Assembly: GCA_007571355.1 (NCBI GenBank)
Contig: RKRO01000373.1
Span: 1-6,584, forward strand
Source: Candidatus Poribacteria bacterium
GTDB lineage: Bacteria > Poribacteria > WGA-4E > WGA-3G
Reading direction: 5' to 3'
DNA length: 6,584 nucleotides
Both the position numbers and the translations under genes were made by a program. Positions 4,189-6,584 of this stretch are shown here, piece after piece (positions within the stretch are counted from its first letter, which is position 1; each line of letters opens with the position of its first letter). The notes under the pieces are model-generated. The model was not told the origin of the DNA. It saw nothing but the letters and a program-made list of their open reading frames with translations, and searched no databases.

Positions 4189-6584
4189 ATTCGTTCATGA
4201 ACTCGCGGATAGTGTTCTGCATGTCCCAGGGATCGGTAAGTTCAAGGAATGCCCATTCTCCAAACTCGCCAGTGTTGTTCACAGCTGGCACCCACATGTT
4301 GTTCACAGTGTTTACTTTCTGAACTTTATCTTCCCGCCCCCTACCGGAAGTTTCGAGAATCAGGTTCACGACATTATCGCCAGAGTCACCTCCCGGTTTT
4401 TGGATGCGAGCGATGAAATCGGGAACATATTGCCGATTTGCACCGTTGTGGTTGGCATACGGGATTTGGAAATCTAAGTTGTGGTTCTTGACGTAAGCGA
4501 TGACTTCATCCATCTGCTCAAGTGCCTGTGCCGTTTTCTGTTCCCACGATTCCGTGTCCGCGACGACATGTGAAACATGGCATTTATCCGGTCGTGTTTC
4601 CCATGTCGGCTGCGTCGTCTCAAATTCTACATCTTCGGTGGACCCAGTCCGTTCTTTACCTCGGAAAAACGGGAGAAATACCTTTGGTGCGTTATCTTCT
4701 GCAGCGTTCCTGCTCTCATTGTGTTGTTCTGCTCTGAGTATCCCTTGATAAATCCGAAACGCCGCTTTCCTCCCAATCTCCCCAATCTGAAAATATTGGG
4801 GATACATGTTGTCTTTATAAGTAACACATTCTTTCATCCATTGCCGCGTGATCTGAAGTGCTTGCGGAAACAGCCACCACTTTGCATCGTTGTCGTCGTC
4901 ACGCAGGTGGTTTTTCATGACTATGTTTGCGAGATAGTACGCTGTTTCTTGTTCACGAAATTTCCTCATATAGGGCAGCGTTACTTCTTGCGTGCCACCT
5001 GTTATTCCCTCAATTTCTATACGGGCTGGGATCTCCGCAGTAGAAAGTACATAACAGGATTCTTCAGTAAAAACCGCATCAAGTTGATTGTGCGGTAACT
5101 GGCGACGATATCCAGCAACTCTGGGGAATGTAATTTCACATGCTGCCTTCCGTTCAGGCAAGGCTTTTACCTCCGTGACAGGTCGCGGGCGAATTCTCCT
5201 ACCACTGCCTGGTGCAGGGATAAATGAGAACGGAACGCCGTAGACTTCAGCGTATTCCGGTGGAAAGGTCTCCAATTGTATCTGTTCGCCATTGACATCA
5301 ATTGTCGTCTGCTCTATGGCATGACTTGACCGCCGTAGGCCTCTGCCGACAACTTGTTCGCATAGGAGCTGCGTGCTAAATGCCCGCACACCGATAATGT
5401 GTGTTACACGCTTCGCGTCCCACCCTTCACTCAGCCTTGACACCGAAATAACACATTTAATCTGTTCCCCGAGTTTACCTTTTTTGCCAACCGTGTTCAT
5501 CGCTTCGCGCAACAGCTCCGCATCAGTCACCTTATCTGTATTCATTTCGCGTTTGAACTGTTCAACCTGCGTGTGAGCCGCTTTTTTAAATGTTCCTTTC
5601 AGTGCTTCACCGGATTCCAACTGATTGCTGTCAATGAGGAGTGTGTTCAATTGATCGCTCCAGTCTCCGTTCTCCTCATTGTTGAATATCGGAAGGTTTC
5701 CTTTGACAACCACATTCTCGCCATCAGGGGTCTTTTTCTCGTATCCAGCTACCCAGTCATAGACGAGTTTGGAGTCCTTTGTCGTACTGCAAACCACAAT
5801 CATCACAGGTGGTGTCAAACCGTGTGGGTCTTTTTGCCACAGGTCGTAAGACTCTTCATAATTGCTATAAAGGCTCTGGAGTGCGGTTTCAAGTTCTTGG
5901 GGGAGCTGCGGTTCGCTACTTGCCGGAACATTGCGAAGTTTAGGCCCCACTATATCCCAGAGGCGGCGATAGATCGGATCCCCTTGCATTGTGTCGTCGG
6001 CCACGGGCACGCGCGGGATTTTGGCGATGCCGCACTCAATTGCATCAATGAGTGCAAAATCGGAGACGACCCACGGAAATAGGACACCTTCCTTGAGTCT
6101 TTTTCCGCTCGGCGTGGTTGTAGAATATCCTGAGCCACTCAGAAAGAAGGGGGTTGCCGATAAATCGTAGACCTGTTTCACACCGATTTTTGCTTTCACG
6201 GCTTCAAGACCGTTGATCCACAGGCGCGAGTCCTCTTTGGTTGAACCCTTTTTGGGACGGTAGCAGTGGTGCGCCTCGTCATTTAGCACAATGATATTTT
6301 TCTTTTTTCCGAGACCGCGACAGACGCGTGCCACCATCTCTTCGGGGGTCTCTCTGAAGTTTTCAGCACTGTCCCTGAGAACTTTTTTACTCACCTTGCT
6401 CAATTCTGCTTTCTGTCGCCGTTGGAAGGCGTGATAATTGGTAATAACGATCTTTGCTTGACAGAGGGGCTCATAATCTGCCCGCGGCACCAGATTCATC
6501 TTTTTATAATCGTTCTCGGATTTTTCTGGATGCAGTACCTGGAGCCGGTCCCGAATTGTTACCCCCGGGGTGACGATCAAAAAC
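4178..6584 (-). CDS. Type III-like restriction enzyme, helicase/nuclease (Res) subunit, C-terminal ~800 residues
   Basis: The frame is open to the right edge, so the N-terminus, including the Walker A loop, is missing. TTG 6580 is not a real start: coding continues upstream with Phe. Numbering from the Leu at 6580: VTPGVTIRDR (3-12, motif Ia region), KIVITNYHAF (43-52), DEAHH (101-105, motif II), DLSATP (139-144, motif III), SRLSEGWDA (381-389, motif V) and EQVVGRGLRR (408-417, motif VI). These give two RecA-like helicase domains of superfamily 2, as in type III restriction Res subunits. Near the C-terminus YVPDFIARI (718-726) and NLILETSG (739-746) resemble a PD-(D/E)xK nuclease, with Ser745 where Lys is usual. 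It probably belongs to the large single-protein Res relatives (I believe the BPTD_3080-type family), which translocate on and cut foreign DNA. A methyltransferase partner would be expected upstream, outside the window. The stop overlaps the potB start by 11 nt. No frameshift or internal stop is visible. Confidence 0.88.
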   Translation of the reverse strand, partial: FLIVTPGVTIRDRLQVLHPEKSENDYKKMNLVPRADYEPLCQAKIVITNYHAFQRRQKAELSKVSKKVLRDSAENFRETPEEMVARVCRGLGKKKNIIVLNDEAHHCYRPKKGSTKEDSRLWINGLEAVKAKIGVKQVYDLSATPFFLSGSGYSTTTPSGKRLKEGVLFPWVVSDFALIDAIECGIAKIPRVPVADDTMQGDPIYRRLWDIVGPKLRNVPASSEPQLPQELETALQSLYSNYEESYDLWQKDPHGLTPPVMIVVCSTTKDSKLVYDWVAGYEKKTPDGENVVVKGNLPIFNNEENGDWSDQLNTLLIDSNQLESGEALKGTFKKAAHTQVEQFKREMNTDKVTDAELLREAMNTVGKKGKLGEQIKCVISVSRLSEGWDAKRVTHIIGVRAFSTQLLCEQVVGRGLRRSSHAIEQTTIDVNGEQIQLETFPPEYAEVYGVPFSFIPAPGSGRRIRPRPVTEVKALPERKAACEITFPRVAGYRRQLPHNQLDAVFTEESCYVLSTAEIPARIEIEGITGGTQEVTLPYMRKFREQETAYYLANIVMKNHLRDDDNDAKWWLFPQALQITRQWMKECVTYKDNMYPQYFQIGEIGRKAAFRIYQGILRAEQHNESRNAAEDNAPKVFLPFFRGKERTGSTEDVEFETTQPTWETRPDKCHVSHVVADTESWEQKTAQALEQMDEVIAYVKNHNLDFQIPYANHNGANRQYVPDFIARIQKPGGDSGDNVVNLILETSGRGREDKVQKVNTVNNMWVPAVNNTGEFGEWAFLELTDPWDMQNTIREFMNEYAS
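4273..4308 (-). repeat. 12-bp direct repeat inside the restriction gene
   Basis: The minus-strand 12-mer CTGTGAACAACA occurs at 4308-4297 and again at 4284-4273, an exact period of 24 nt. Both copies are in the same frame and encode Val-Asn-Asn, in TVNNMW and AVNNTG just after the nuclease motif. It is most likely a by-product of the repeated VNN, but perfect identity over 12 bases allows recombination or slippage that would delete 24 nt in frame. Confidence 0.6.

Noticed and set aside
4577..5098. 173-codon plus-strand open frame
   Set aside because: It is entirely antisense to the restriction gene, which has an intact frame with helicase motifs, and its translation has no recognisable domain.
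5573..6082. 169-codon plus-strand open frame
   Set aside because: It is antisense to the helicase domains of the restriction gene and has no motifs; it mirrors the coding pattern of the real gene.
6578..6580. TTG as start codon of the restriction gene
   Set aside because: The frame stays open to the window edge with family-like sequence, and the Walker A motif required by the family must lie further upstream.

Overview
The window is about 6.6 kb of bacterial chromosome with roughly balanced GC. It is densely packed and every supported gene reads on the minus strand, so transcription runs from position 6584 towards position 1. Six protein genes are visible. Two are cut by the window edges: the N-terminal part of the large gene at the right, and the C-terminal part of the hydrolase at the left. 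There are no RNA genes, CRISPR arrays, insertion sequences or integrases, and no gene-free stretch longer than about 80 bases. The gene mix suggests an uncultivated environmental bacterium, possibly Poribacteria or a similar sponge-associated or planctomycete-like lineage: a leaderless neutral-ceramidase-like hydrolase, a PotB/PotC permease pair and a type III-like restriction helicase. This guess rests on gene flavour alone and is weak.

In transcription order: (1) 6584-4178, the C-terminal ~800 residues of a DEAH-helicase/PD-(D/E)xK-like protein of the type III restriction (Res) superfamily. (2) 4188-3340, a PotB-type permease whose start overlaps the end of the restriction gene by 11 nt. 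(3) 3311-2526, a PotC-type permease. (4) An 81-bp gap containing a convincing extended -10 promoter, followed by alanine racemase (2444-1359). (5) 1317-397 (or from GTG 1332), the ATP-binding subunit of an ABC-2-type exporter. (6) 373-1, the first 124 residues of a neutral/alkaline ceramidase-like metal hydrolase with a strong Shine-Dalgarno. This last gene has no stop inside the window, so simple ORF calling misses it.

Functionally there appear to be two transcription blocks. The first is res-potB-potC, probably translationally coupled at the res/potB overlap and fed by a promoter outside the window. The second starts at the promoter before alr and may carry alr, the ABC ATPase and the ceramidase-like gene, which are separated by gaps of only 23-41 nt. 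PotB and PotC form the membrane channel of a polyamine-type importer, but their ATPase (PotA) and binding protein (PotD) are not here. The exporter ATPase likewise has no membrane partner in the window. The most notable feature is the tight join between a DNA-restriction gene and a polyamine permease operon. I see no clearly new system. The best leads are that junction, the non-canonical nuclease motif of the restriction protein, and the orphan ABC parts.
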